Position numbers and translations under genes: made by a program. Under the pieces are notes generated by a model. That model searched no databases. It was not told the origin of the DNA and worked only from the letters and a program-made list of their open reading frames with translations. Positions 16,656 through 23,097 of a stretch of 32,058 nucleotides of DNA are shown in pieces. How positions within the stretch are numbered: the first letter of the stretch is position 1; the number at the start of each line of letters is the position of its first letter. The stretch is from Streptomyces lushanensis (GTDB lineage: Bacteria; Actinomycetota; Actinomycetes; Streptomycetales; Streptomycetaceae). The DNA lies in assembly GCF_001700515.1 (NCBI RefSeq), contig NZ_MAUD01000067.1, positions 1 through 32,058 on the forward strand. Direction: 5' to 3'.

Positions 16656-16820
16656 CTAGAGGGCGGAATTGAAGCTTGAGACGCGCGCGGTGCGGTCGGC
16701 GGGCATGGGCAGTACACGTCCGAGCTTCTTGGCGACACCGGCGTCGCGTACATCGATCTCCGCGAGGGGAGTCCTGTTCTTCTTCGCGGTGGCGAAGGTG
16801 GCAGAGGTCTGGTGGGTCAC
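16656..16820 (-). CDS. fxsA: FxsA: FxSxx-COOH precursor peptide
   Basis: Small precursor of 54 residues that ends in SSFNSAL, so the last five residues (FNSAL) fit the defining F-x-S-x-x-COOH pattern. Upstream of it are the leader elements typical of the family: RTPLAEIDVRDAG (about 16-28) and a KKLGRVLP segment before an Arg-rich stretch. The Phe-x-Ser at the extreme C-terminus is the expected FxsB crosslink site. The GTG at 16820 has AAGGA 8 nt upstream; longer frames that start further up have no ribosome site. It is the first gene of the operon, 42 bp before fxsB, with a candidate promoter about 65 bp upstream. No protease or exporter gene for releasing a mature peptide is in the cluster, so the modified C-terminus may act on the intact chain. 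It is short enough to be missed by gene finders. Confidence 0.9.
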   Translation of the reverse strand: MTHQTSATFATAKKNRTPLAEIDVRDAGVAKKLGRVLPMPADRTARVSSFNSAL

Positions 16821-16885
16821 GACGGCCGTCCTTGGTGATGTAGTCCGGAGAGAAGACACGGCACCGTTGCAGTGTCAGCGGCTCG

Positions 16886-16913
16886 ACTTTACTCTCGTTC
16901 CCCCGGGCAGCAA
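16886..16913 (-). promoter_or_regulatory. Candidate fxsA operon promoter
   Basis: On the minus strand TTGCTG (16913-16908) and TAAAGT (16891-16886) are separated by 16 nt, a reasonable -35/-10 pair for a vegetative-type sigma factor. The start would fall near 16879, giving a leader of about 60 nt to the fxsA GTG. The 200-bp region is shared with the divergent SLATT gene, whose promoter I could not identify. Confidence 0.45.
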
Positions 16914-17020
16914 CTCGGACGCTCGATGCCGGGACAAAACATAACGAGGAATTCACGGGGCTGAACCGCGCACAGCGTTCCGCCTATCGGGTGACAACAA
17001 AACAGCAGACGGGGGCGCGC

Positions 17021-17977
17021 ATGGCCGAGTTACGCGGACCACTGCACAGCATGGTCTTCCGAAACGCTGATCTGCCGGTTCTCTTCCATCACGCGGACGC
17101 CATAGCCATCGCGCGCCAGCGGCAGGCCGTCCAGGCCACCCGCCTCCAGCTCCTGCTGCTCGTCGTGGGCGCCGCGCTGGCCGCCGTGCCCTGGGGGGTG
17201 AAGGTGGGGGGCTCGTTCCAACTCATCGGCGCACTCAGCGCGTTGGCGTACGCCGGAGTGCTTCTGCTCACCTTCCGCTCCGCGGGCCAGCGAGCAAAGT
17301 CGCATTGGCAACTCAACCGCTCCGCCGCGGAGTTCATCAAGTCGATGTCCTGGCGGTACGCGGTCCACGGAGCGCCCTTCGACACCGGTGCCACCGACGC
17401 GGCCGGCCTGTTCACCAGCCGGATGGAGGCGGGGCTGGGCGAGCTGAGGAAGGTGGGCTGGGAGGATCCGCGCGACGGTTCGGGCGGTGACAGCAGTGTC
17501 ACGGGTGTGCTGGGACCGGTCGGTGAGCTGATCACGGGGCCCATGCGGCTGCTGCGCGAGAAGCCTTTCACGATACGCAAGGAGACCTATGTCAGGGACC
17601 GGCTGATCGAACAGCGCAACTGGTATCACCGCAGAAGGGTGATCTCCCGCCGTGCCACCACGCTCTGGTCGGTCACCATCGCCCTGCTGACCCTGCTGGC
17701 GCTCGTCCTGGCCACCCTGCGGACCTTCTCGGTCACCGGATCCTCGTCCGTGCTGGGGCTGTTGTCGGCGTCGGCCGCGGCCTGTCTGGCGTGGAGCGAG
17801 GTCCGCCGTCATCAGCCGCTCATCTCCGCGCACTCGCTGGTCGAGGAGGACCTGGCGGCGATGCACACGGCGATGGAGACGATGGTGACCGAGGGACAGT
17901 GGGCGAACGCCGTGTACGAGACCGAGCGGATCGTCTCGCCGCAGCACACCGACTGGCTGGTGCGGCACCGTAGTTGA
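17021..17977 (+). CDS. DUF4231/SLATT-type 4-TM membrane protein
   Basis: Integral membrane protein of 318 residues with two hydrophobic hairpins: TM1 about 42-60, TM2 about 66-84, TM3 about 213-234 and TM4 about 242-259. FIKSMSWRYAVHGAPF (105-120) after the first hairpin matches the conserved helix of DUF4231/SLATT proteins, which were predicted as pore-forming effectors associated with SMODS and SLOG components in nucleotide-linked conflict systems. The soluble part between hairpins is charged. I chose ATG 17021 because GGGGG lies 7 nt upstream; the in-frame GTG at 16991 has no ribosome site. It is divergent from fxsA across 200 bp and convergent with a SLOG-type gene 40 bp away. This pairing is what suggests an effector/sensor couple. 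Effector function is inferred. Confidence 0.8.
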   Translation: MAELRGPLHSMVFRNADLPVLFHHADAIAIARQRQAVQATRLQLLLLVVGAALAAVPWGVKVGGSFQLIGALSALAYAGVLLLTFRSAGQRAKSHWQLNRSAAEFIKSMSWRYAVHGAPFDTGATDAAGLFTSRMEAGLGELRKVGWEDPRDGSGGDSSVTGVLGPVGELITGPMRLLREKPFTIRKETYVRDRLIEQRNWYHRRRVISRRATTLWSVTIALLTLLALVLATLRTFSVTGSSSVLGLLSASAAACLAWSEVRRHQPLISAHSLVEEDLAAMHTAMETMVTEGQWANAVYETERIVSPQHTDWLVRHRS

Positions 17978-17987
17978 GGGACTCCTG

Positions 17988-18007
17988 CCGCGCGGGCCGT
18001 CGCGCGG
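17988..18007. terminator. Hairpin between convergent SLATT and SLOG genes
   Basis: A 7-bp GC-only stem (CCGCGCG/CGCGCGG) with a 6-nt loop lies in the 40-bp gap between the two stop codons and could end both transcripts. Confidence 0.55.
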
Positions 18008-18017
18008 ACCGGGTGCC

Positions 18018-18497
18018 TCAGGCCCGCTCGACGCCCTCGCACCAGATGACCGTCACCGGCTTTCCGCGCTCGCGCGCGTAGCGCACGATGTCGCCCGTGC
18101 CGCCCAGGCCGCGGGCCGGAAGGCCGTCCCAGACGGCCAGCAGACGGTCGCAGTTGTCCGCGATGTAGGTGCCCGCCGCGTAGTAGGCCTCGTCGGTGGA
18201 GTGCGGGAAGGCCATCCGTACCTCCAGCGTGGCCCGGTCCTTGAGCCGCCGGTAGCCGGCGAGCTCCGCCGGGTCATCGAAGCCGTCCTCGTAGTCACCG
18301 CTGGGTATGACGGCGGTGAGCCGGGCTCCGCAGTCCAGCGCGAGGACGGCGAAGAGCTGGTCCGCGCCCGCGGCCAGACTGGAGAGCGCCTCCAACGAGC
18401 CCTGCTGACCGCGGAGTACGGACTGGATGGTGGCCCTGATGTGCGCGTACGCCTCGGCCGGGATGTTCCTGTGCCCGGTCACCCCGATACGCTTCAC
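18018..18497 (-). CDS. SLOG-like Rossmann nucleotide-binding protein
   Basis: A 159-residue soluble protein with a single Rossmannoid domain. Motifs in order: KRIGVTGHRNIP at the first strand/loop (2-13), SLAAGADQLFAVLAL, RLTAVIPSGDYEDGF, AYYAAGTYIADNCDRLLAVWDG, and GTGDIVRYARERGKPVTVIW near the end. This pattern is typical of SLOG/DprA-LOG-like proteins, which bind NAD-derived or other nucleotide ligands. It converges on the SLATT-type membrane gene, and SLOG-SLATT pairs are a known theme in conflict systems. I took GTG 18497 because the protein then starts MKRIGVTGHR; in-frame GTGs at 18518 and 18539 would add 7 or 14 residues of unconvincing sequence. Ligand unknown; enzymatic activity cannot be excluded. 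Confidence 0.75.
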   Translation of the reverse strand: MKRIGVTGHRNIPAEAYAHIRATIQSVLRGQQGSLEALSSLAAGADQLFAVLALDCGARLTAVIPSGDYEDGFDDPAELAGYRRLKDRATLEVRMAFPHSTDEAYYAAGTYIADNCDRLLAVWDGLPARGLGGTGDIVRYARERGKPVTVIWCEGVERA

Positions 18498-18565
18498 CGC
18501 TCCACAGCCCCCGTCCACCCTGTGGCCGACCACCCCCACAGTGTCTCAGAACCGCGCAAGTGCGG

Positions 18566-18593
18566 GCCCCCGCCCGGTGGACCGGACGGGGGC
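18566..18593 (-). terminator. Hairpin downstream of the second S1 protease
   Basis: Arms at 18566-18577 and 18582-18593 pair over 12 positions with one C/A mismatch and a TGGA loop. It lies 62 bp after the protease stop and upstream of the SLOG gene on the same strand, so it would stop readthrough into that gene. Confidence 0.55.
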
Positions 18594-18654
18594 TCCACGG
18601 TGGCGGCGGAGGGCGTACGGGGGCGCGGAGCGGCTCCGGGCGGAGGGGGGCCGG

Positions 18655-19563
18655 TCAGTAGACGGTGACGCCGTACGCGCCGAGCGCCGGGACGACCGGC
18701 TGGAAGTAGGAGGTACCGGCACCGCCGGAGCAGCTTCCGCTGCCGCCCGAGAGAATCCCGATGGCAAGGGTGCCCGAGTAGAGCGCGCCGCCGCTGTCGC
18801 CGGGCTGGGTGCAGATATTGGTACGGATCAGTCCCTGGACGACCTGGCCGCCGCCGTAGTTGACCGTGTTGTTGAGACTGATCACAACGCCGCTGCGGAC
18901 ACCGGAGACGGCGCCTCGGAAGGTGACGGGCATCCCGACGGTGGCATTGGCCGCGCCGGTGATGTCGGCGGTCCCGACGGTGCCGGGCACGGGGATCGAC
19001 GGGTTGGTGTAGCGCACGAGGCCGTAGTCACGGCCGGGGAAGGTGGTCGCGGTCGTGGTGCCGACGGCCGTGGTGCCCGTGGAATTCGCGAACCAGGTCG
19101 AGGCGCCGCTGGTGCAGTGTCCCGCCGTCAGGAAGTAGTACGTGCTGCCGCTGACGACATTGAATCCGACCGAACAGCGCGTGCTCCCGGTGTGGACGGC
19201 GTCACCGCCGGAGAGCTGGGTGGAGAGCCGGCCGGTCGCACGCTCGATGCGCAACGCCCCCGCGCGGGGACCGGCGGCCCGCTCGATCGCGGCGATCTCC
19301 GCGGTGGAGACGGTGCTGTCCGCGGTGACGACGACCGTGCCGGCGGCCGGGTCGGCGCGCCAGGCGACGCCCGTCACACCGGCGTCCAGGACGGCGTCGC
19401 CGAGGGCGGCGAGCCTGCTCGCGGCGGACGCGGGGGTACCGGCCGTACCGGCGCTGGCGGCGGGAACCGCGAGCGCCACGGCGGCGAAGAGCCCCGTGGC
19501 GAGGGCGAGAAGACGGGTACGTCCGGTCATGCCGGCGCGGCGGATGGTGCGCTTGGTCCTCAC
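18655..19563 (-). CDS. Secreted S1-family (streptogrisin A/B-like) serine protease
   Basis: Pre-pro-protease of 302 residues. The signal peptide spans about 1-38 with a long charged start ([16 protein letters not shown]) and a hydrophobic core at 18-34. The propeptide is short (about 40-116). The mature domain starts near [18 protein letters not shown] (117-134) and is about 186 residues, close to streptogrisins A and B. The triad is H149 (LTAGHCT), D179 ([10 protein letters not shown]) and S257 (GDSGG). Cys pairs 130/150 and 251/278 match the family disulphides. GTG 19563 is chosen since GGAGG lies 8 nt upstream; longer upstream frames have no ribosome site. It has its own promoter candidate and terminator. 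It is a clearly different paralogue from the protease at 5607-6689, which has a longer propeptide. Confidence 0.92.
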   Translation of the reverse strand: MRTKRTIRRAGMTGRTRLLALATGLFAAVALAVPAASAGTAGTPASAASRLAALGDAVLDAGVTGVAWRADPAAGTVVVTADSTVSTAEIAAIERAAGPRAGALRIERATGRLSTQLSGGDAVHTGSTRCSVGFNVVSGSTYYFLTAGHCTSGASTWFANSTGTTAVGTTTATTFPGRDYGLVRYTNPSIPVPGTVGTADITGAANATVGMPVTFRGAVSGVRSGVVISLNNTVNYGGGQVVQGLIRTNICTQPGDSGGALYSGTLAIGILSGGSGSCSGGAGTSYFQPVVPALGAYGVTVY

Positions 19564-19680
19564 TTGGCGTTCCTCCCGGAGGGAATCGAGGGCCCTGCGT
19601 GGGGTGGGGGCCCGTGAGGCGCGGCCGGGGACGGCCGCCCGTCCCGGACGGAGCGCACGCCCCCGCCGGCGCTGGTCGGG

Positions 19681-19709
19681 AGTATCGGGGCCCTCGACTC
19701 CCCTCGCAA
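19681..19709 (-). promoter_or_regulatory. Candidate promoter of the second protease
   Basis: On the minus strand TTGCGA (19709-19704) and GATACT (19686-19681) are 17 nt apart. A start near 19674 would give a leader of about 110 nt before the GTG. Confidence 0.45.
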
Positions 19710-19815
19710 GGGCGGCTTTTCGCCGCGCACCGGGGTTCGCGCGGACCGGCGCGGCACCGACACCCGGCACCGGCACCGGCACCGGCCGCGGACCGCCGGA
19801 CGCCGGAACGCCGCC

Positions 19816-19844
19816 GCCGGGTGGCACGGGAGGCGCCACCCGGC
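19816..19844 (-). terminator. Terminator of the flavin operon
   Basis: A perfect 10-bp stem (19816-19825 with 19835-19844) with a 9-nt loop lies 22 bp beyond the DUF1684 stop. The rest of the 303-bp gap (19564-19866) holds the protease promoter and a short run of GGCACC hexamers near 19765-19786, with no gene visible. Confidence 0.65.
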
Positions 19845-19866
19845 AGCGGCGGACCGGCGCGGCGGC

Positions 19867-20694
19867 TCAGCCCGCGACCGTGCGCTCACCCGCCGGGACC
19901 GCTATCGGCAGGGTGTTGCCGGGCGGCGGGAACGGGCAGATGAAGTGGTCCGCGAAGGCGCACGGCGGCAGCAGCGCGCGGTTGAAGTCGACGGTCACCG
20001 TCCCGTCCCCGGCCGGAGCCGGCGGGCGCAGAAAGCGGAAACGGAAGCTGTCCTTCCCGCTGGTGGTGTCGGCGAAGACCGCCCAGAGCGTGCCGTCCTC
20101 CTCCACCGCGACCTGGAGGGTGTGCTCCGTACCGTCCACGCCGAAGACGAGCTCACCGCCCAGGCCGAGGCCCCGCTCACGTCCGTCGGCGTTCTCGACC
20201 AGGACGGTCCGGCTCTCCTCGTACGGGCGGAACAGGCCCGGCAGCTCCCACTCGGGGTCGTACGCCGTGGCCTCGATCCCCCGGAACGCGTGCCGCGCGG
20301 CGGACCCGGGATCGACGTCGCGCACCGCCCAGAGTCCCTCACGGCGCAGCACGACAAGTCTGTGCTCCCCGGCGGCGATCCGCGACGCCTCGAAGGGACC
20401 GCTGTCGGCGGCCAGCCGGATCTCCCCGGTGAGCGGCCGGCCGTCGGCGGTGAGCCCGTCGCCGTCCGCCGCGCTCAGCACCACACCGTCACCGTCCTCA
20501 CGCCAGAGCCCGGGAACCCCGGGCAGCCGTCCCCCGGGATGGTCGGCGAGCCAGTGTGTGCCGACGAGCGAGAGCGGTCCGTACGGCGCCGAGACCGTGG
20601 CGGTGCGGTGCTCGTGCCAGCTCCGCCACGCCCGCGCCGCGCCGTCCGCGCCGTCGGCGCCCGTGGAGGTCTCCGTGCTGATGTCCGTCGTCAT
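19867..20694 (-). CDS. DUF1684 family protein
   Basis: A 275-residue soluble protein that matches DUF1684. The N-terminal part has WRSWHEHRTATVSAPYGPLS (23-42) and VGTHWL. The middle is beta-rich (two sandwich-like halves). The end carries the family signature TVDFNRALLPPCAFADHF followed by PFPPPGNTLPIAVPAGE. No catalytic function is established for the family that I can name. It is the last gene of the four-gene operon, 6 nt after the monooxygenase stop, with AAGG upstream. Its constant company with flavin monooxygenases here suggests a part in handling their substrate or product. No signal peptide. Full length, no oddities. Confidence 0.88.
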   Translation of the reverse strand: MTTDISTETSTGADGADGAARAWRSWHEHRTATVSAPYGPLSLVGTHWLADHPGGRLPGVPGLWREDGDGVVLSAADGDGLTADGRPLTGEIRLAADSGPFEASRIAAGEHRLVVLRREGLWAVRDVDPGSAARHAFRGIEATAYDPEWELPGLFRPYEESRTVLVENADGRERGLGLGGELVFGVDGTEHTLQVAVEEDGTLWAVFADTTSGKDSFRFRFLRPPAPAGDGTVTVDFNRALLPPCAFADHFICPFPPPGNTLPIAVPAGERTVAG

Positions 20695-20700
20695 GCCGTT

Positions 20701-22020
20701 TCAGCCTTTCCTTATCGGATCGGGAAGTCCTAGATGCGACCGCAGGGTCTCGCCCTCGTACTCGGTGCGGAAGGCACCGCGTTCCTGGAGGAGCGGCACC
20801 ACCAGGTCCACGAACTCGTCGAGACCGCCGGGCGTGAGATGCGGTACGAGGATGAACCCGTCCGCCGCGCCGGTCCGGACGAAGGTGTCGAGCGCGCCGG
20901 CGACGGTCTCCGGTGTCCCGATGAAGGACTGGCGCGCGGTGGTCTCGATGACGGTCTGCCGGATGGACAGGCCCTTGGCCTCCGACAGCGCCCGCCACTT
21001 GGCCGCGACGGCGAGCGGGTCCGCGACCCGGGCCCGGCCCTGGACCAGTTCCGAGTCCGGGTCCGGTTCGATCTCGGGCAGCGGCCCGTCCGGATCGTAC
21101 GCCGAGAGGTCGCGTCCCCAGACCTGTTCCAGCGCGAGCATCGCGTTCTGCGGGGAGATCTGCTGTCTGCGGATCTCGGCGGCCCGCTCCTGCGCCTCCG
21201 CGTCGCTGTCCCCGAGGACGAAGGTCACACCGGGCATGATCTTCAGATCGGCCGGCTTCCTGCCGTACTTCGCGAGCCTGGCCTTGGTGTCGGTGTAGAA
21301 GGCGCGGCCCTCCTCCGGCGTGCCGTGGCGGCTGAAGATCACATCGGCCGCCGACGCGGCGAACTCCCGGCCCTCGTCCGAGTCGCCCGCCTGGATCACC
21401 ACGGGGTGGCCCTGCGGCGAGCGCGGGACGGTGAACTCGCCCTCGATGTCGAACTGCGGTCCCGTGTGGGCGAAGGGCCGGGGTGCGCCGTGCGGGGAGC
21501 CGGGCTCGGCGGGTGTCCAGGAGTCCCACAGCTCACGGGCGGTCGCGACGAACTCGGCGGCCCTGGTGTAGCGGTCGGCGCGGTCGAGATAGCCGCCCCG
21601 CCGGAAGTTCTCCCCGGTGAAGGCGTCGGAGGAGGTCACCACGTTCCAGGCGGCCCGTCCCGCGCTGAGATGGTCGAGCGTGGCGAGTCTGCGGGCCAGT
21701 TCGTACGGCTCGTTGAAGGTGGCGTTGACGGTGGCGGCCAGCCCGAGCCGGTCGGTGACGGCGGCCAGCGCGCTCAGCACGGTGAGGGACTCGGGGCGGC
21801 CGACCACGTCCAAGTCGTGGATGAGGCCGTTGTGTTCGCGCAGCCGCAGCCCTTCGGCGAGGAAGAAGAAGTCGAACTTGCCGCGCTCGGCGGTACGGGC
21901 GAGCTTCTCGAAGGAGGAGAAGTCGATCTGCGACCCGGAGCGCGGGTCGGTCCAGACGGTGGTGCTGTTGACACCGGGGAAGTGGGCGGCGAGATGGATC
22001 GGTTCGCGGTCGGCGGTCAT
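20701..22020 (-). CDS. LLM-class flavin-dependent monooxygenase (NtaA/SnaA/DszA type)
   Basis: A 439-residue TIM-barrel flavin monooxygenase of the luciferase-like superfamily, NtaA/SnaA/DszA/SoxA branch, which uses reduced FMN and oxygen on small N- or S-containing substrates. Features: IHLAAHFPGVNSTTVW (8-23), a flavin-site region FDFFFLAEGLRLREH, the family signature GRAAWNVVTSSDAFTGENFR, the phosphate-binding region QGHPVVIQAGDSDEGREFAA, and a C-terminal substrate lid with GGLDEFVDLVVPLLQERG. ATG 22020 overlaps the preceding gene's stop as ATGA, with GGGGGAG upstream. A separate flavin reductase would normally supply FMNH2; none is in the window. Context (a second LLM enzyme, a FAD protein, a cysteine leader peptide nearby) favours organosulphur use. 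Substrate unknown. Confidence 0.9.
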   Translation of the reverse strand: MTADREPIHLAAHFPGVNSTTVWTDPRSGSQIDFSSFEKLARTAERGKFDFFFLAEGLRLREHNGLIHDLDVVGRPESLTVLSALAAVTDRLGLAATVNATFNEPYELARRLATLDHLSAGRAAWNVVTSSDAFTGENFRRGGYLDRADRYTRAAEFVATARELWDSWTPAEPGSPHGAPRPFAHTGPQFDIEGEFTVPRSPQGHPVVIQAGDSDEGREFAASAADVIFSRHGTPEEGRAFYTDTKARLAKYGRKPADLKIMPGVTFVLGDSDAEAQERAAEIRRQQISPQNAMLALEQVWGRDLSAYDPDGPLPEIEPDPDSELVQGRARVADPLAVAAKWRALSEAKGLSIRQTVIETTARQSFIGTPETVAGALDTFVRTGAADGFILVPHLTPGGLDEFVDLVVPLLQERGAFRTEYEGETLRSHLGLPDPIRKG

Positions 22021-23090
22021 CGGACTCCCCCGGCGGTCGTGTACCGGCTGACCGGGCGGGCGAGGCCGAGATGTTCGCGGAGGGTGCCGCCCGGGTGGAA
22101 GGTACGGAAGAGGCTTCGGTGCTGGAGCAGCGCCACGGTGCCGTTGACCAGCCGTTCGAGATCCCGGCGCGGTTCGGCGGGCGTGAGGTGGAAGCCGTCG
22201 ACGGCACCGGCGCCGTGCCAGCCGGTGATGAGTTCGGCGAGGCCCGCGGGGCCGCCGCGGTAGCGCGGTCCCACCGGGCCGGCCGTGGTGTGCGGCTCGC
22301 TCTCCAGGCCCGGGTCCAGCGGGCGTTCGCCGTCGCCGAGATGGACGGTGAGCGCGGCGAGCACCCGCAGGGTGTCCGGGTCGCGGCCGTGGTCGGCGGC
22401 GCGCGTGCGGAGCCGTTCGCGCAGTGCCGCCGCCTCCTCGGCGCGGCCGGCCCGTACCAGCACCACATCGGCGTGGCGCGCCGCGGTCCTTCCGCTCCCG
22501 TCCGTGGTCCCGTCGATCACGACGACCGGGTGGCCCTGCGGGGGTCTCGGCACGATGGACGGGCCGCGGACACTGAATCCGTTTCCCTCGAAGTCGACAT
22601 GGTGCAGCTTGTCGCGGTCGATGAAGCGCCCTGTCGACGCGTCGCGTATCTCGGCGTCGTCCTCCCAGCTGTCCCAGAGCCGGGCGGCGACCTCGGCGAC
22701 TTCACCGGCCTCGTGCCACAGGGCGGCGGCGGGGGCGGCCGGCCGGCGGCCGAAGAGCCGGGCCTGTGCCGGTGTGTCCGACACGTCGACGAGCCAGCCG
22801 GCCCGGCCCCGGCTGACCCAGTCCAGCGTCGCCAGGGCCGTGGAGACATGGAACGGCTCGGTGTGGGTGGTGGTGACGGTCGGCACCAGACCGACGCGCT
22901 CGGTGGCCGGCGCGACCCGCGAGAGCACGGCGAGCGCGTCGGGACCGGGCCGGGCGAAGGAGTCCTGGAGGGTGACGAAATCGAGGGCGCCGCGCTCCGC
23001 GAGCCGGGCGAGTTCGACGTACCACGCGGCGTCGTAGTGCGGCGGACCGCCGATCTCGGCGGCGAGATGCAGGGGTCGGGTGGCGGACAT
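22017..23090 (-). CDS. LLM-class flavin-dependent oxidoreductase (second paralogue)
   Basis: A 357-residue luciferase-like protein related to but shorter than its downstream neighbour. Features: LHLAAEIGGPPHYDAAWYVE (7-26), LDFVTLQDSFARPGPDALAVL, the barrel segment GLVPTVTTTHTEPFHVSTAL, GRAGWLVDVSD in place of the longer NVVTS signature, and RPPQGHPVVVIDGTTDGSGR for cofactor phosphate binding. A long insertion typical of DszA-type enzymes is missing. ATG 23090 is preceded by AAAGGTAAGG and begins 7 nt after the FAD-protein stop; its end overlaps the next start by 4 nt. Two unequal LLM proteins in one operon may form a heteromeric monooxygenase or act in sequence. Substrate unknown. Confidence 0.88.
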   Translation of the reverse strand: MSATRPLHLAAEIGGPPHYDAAWYVELARLAERGALDFVTLQDSFARPGPDALAVLSRVAPATERVGLVPTVTTTHTEPFHVSTALATLDWVSRGRAGWLVDVSDTPAQARLFGRRPAAPAAALWHEAGEVAEVAARLWDSWEDDAEIRDASTGRFIDRDKLHHVDFEGNGFSVRGPSIVPRPPQGHPVVVIDGTTDGSGRTAARHADVVLVRAGRAEEAAALRERLRTRAADHGRDPDTLRVLAALTVHLGDGERPLDPGLESEPHTTAGPVGPRYRGGPAGLAELITGWHGAGAVDGFHLTPAEPRRDLERLVNGTVALLQHRSLFRTFHPGGTLREHLGLARPVSRYTTAGGVR

Positions 23091-23097
23091 GGCGGCC

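Noticed and set aside
16645..16956. A 103-codon minus-strand frame overlapping fxsA
   Set aside because: It is in another frame, has no motif, and fxsA explains the region with the FNSAL end and a ribosome site.
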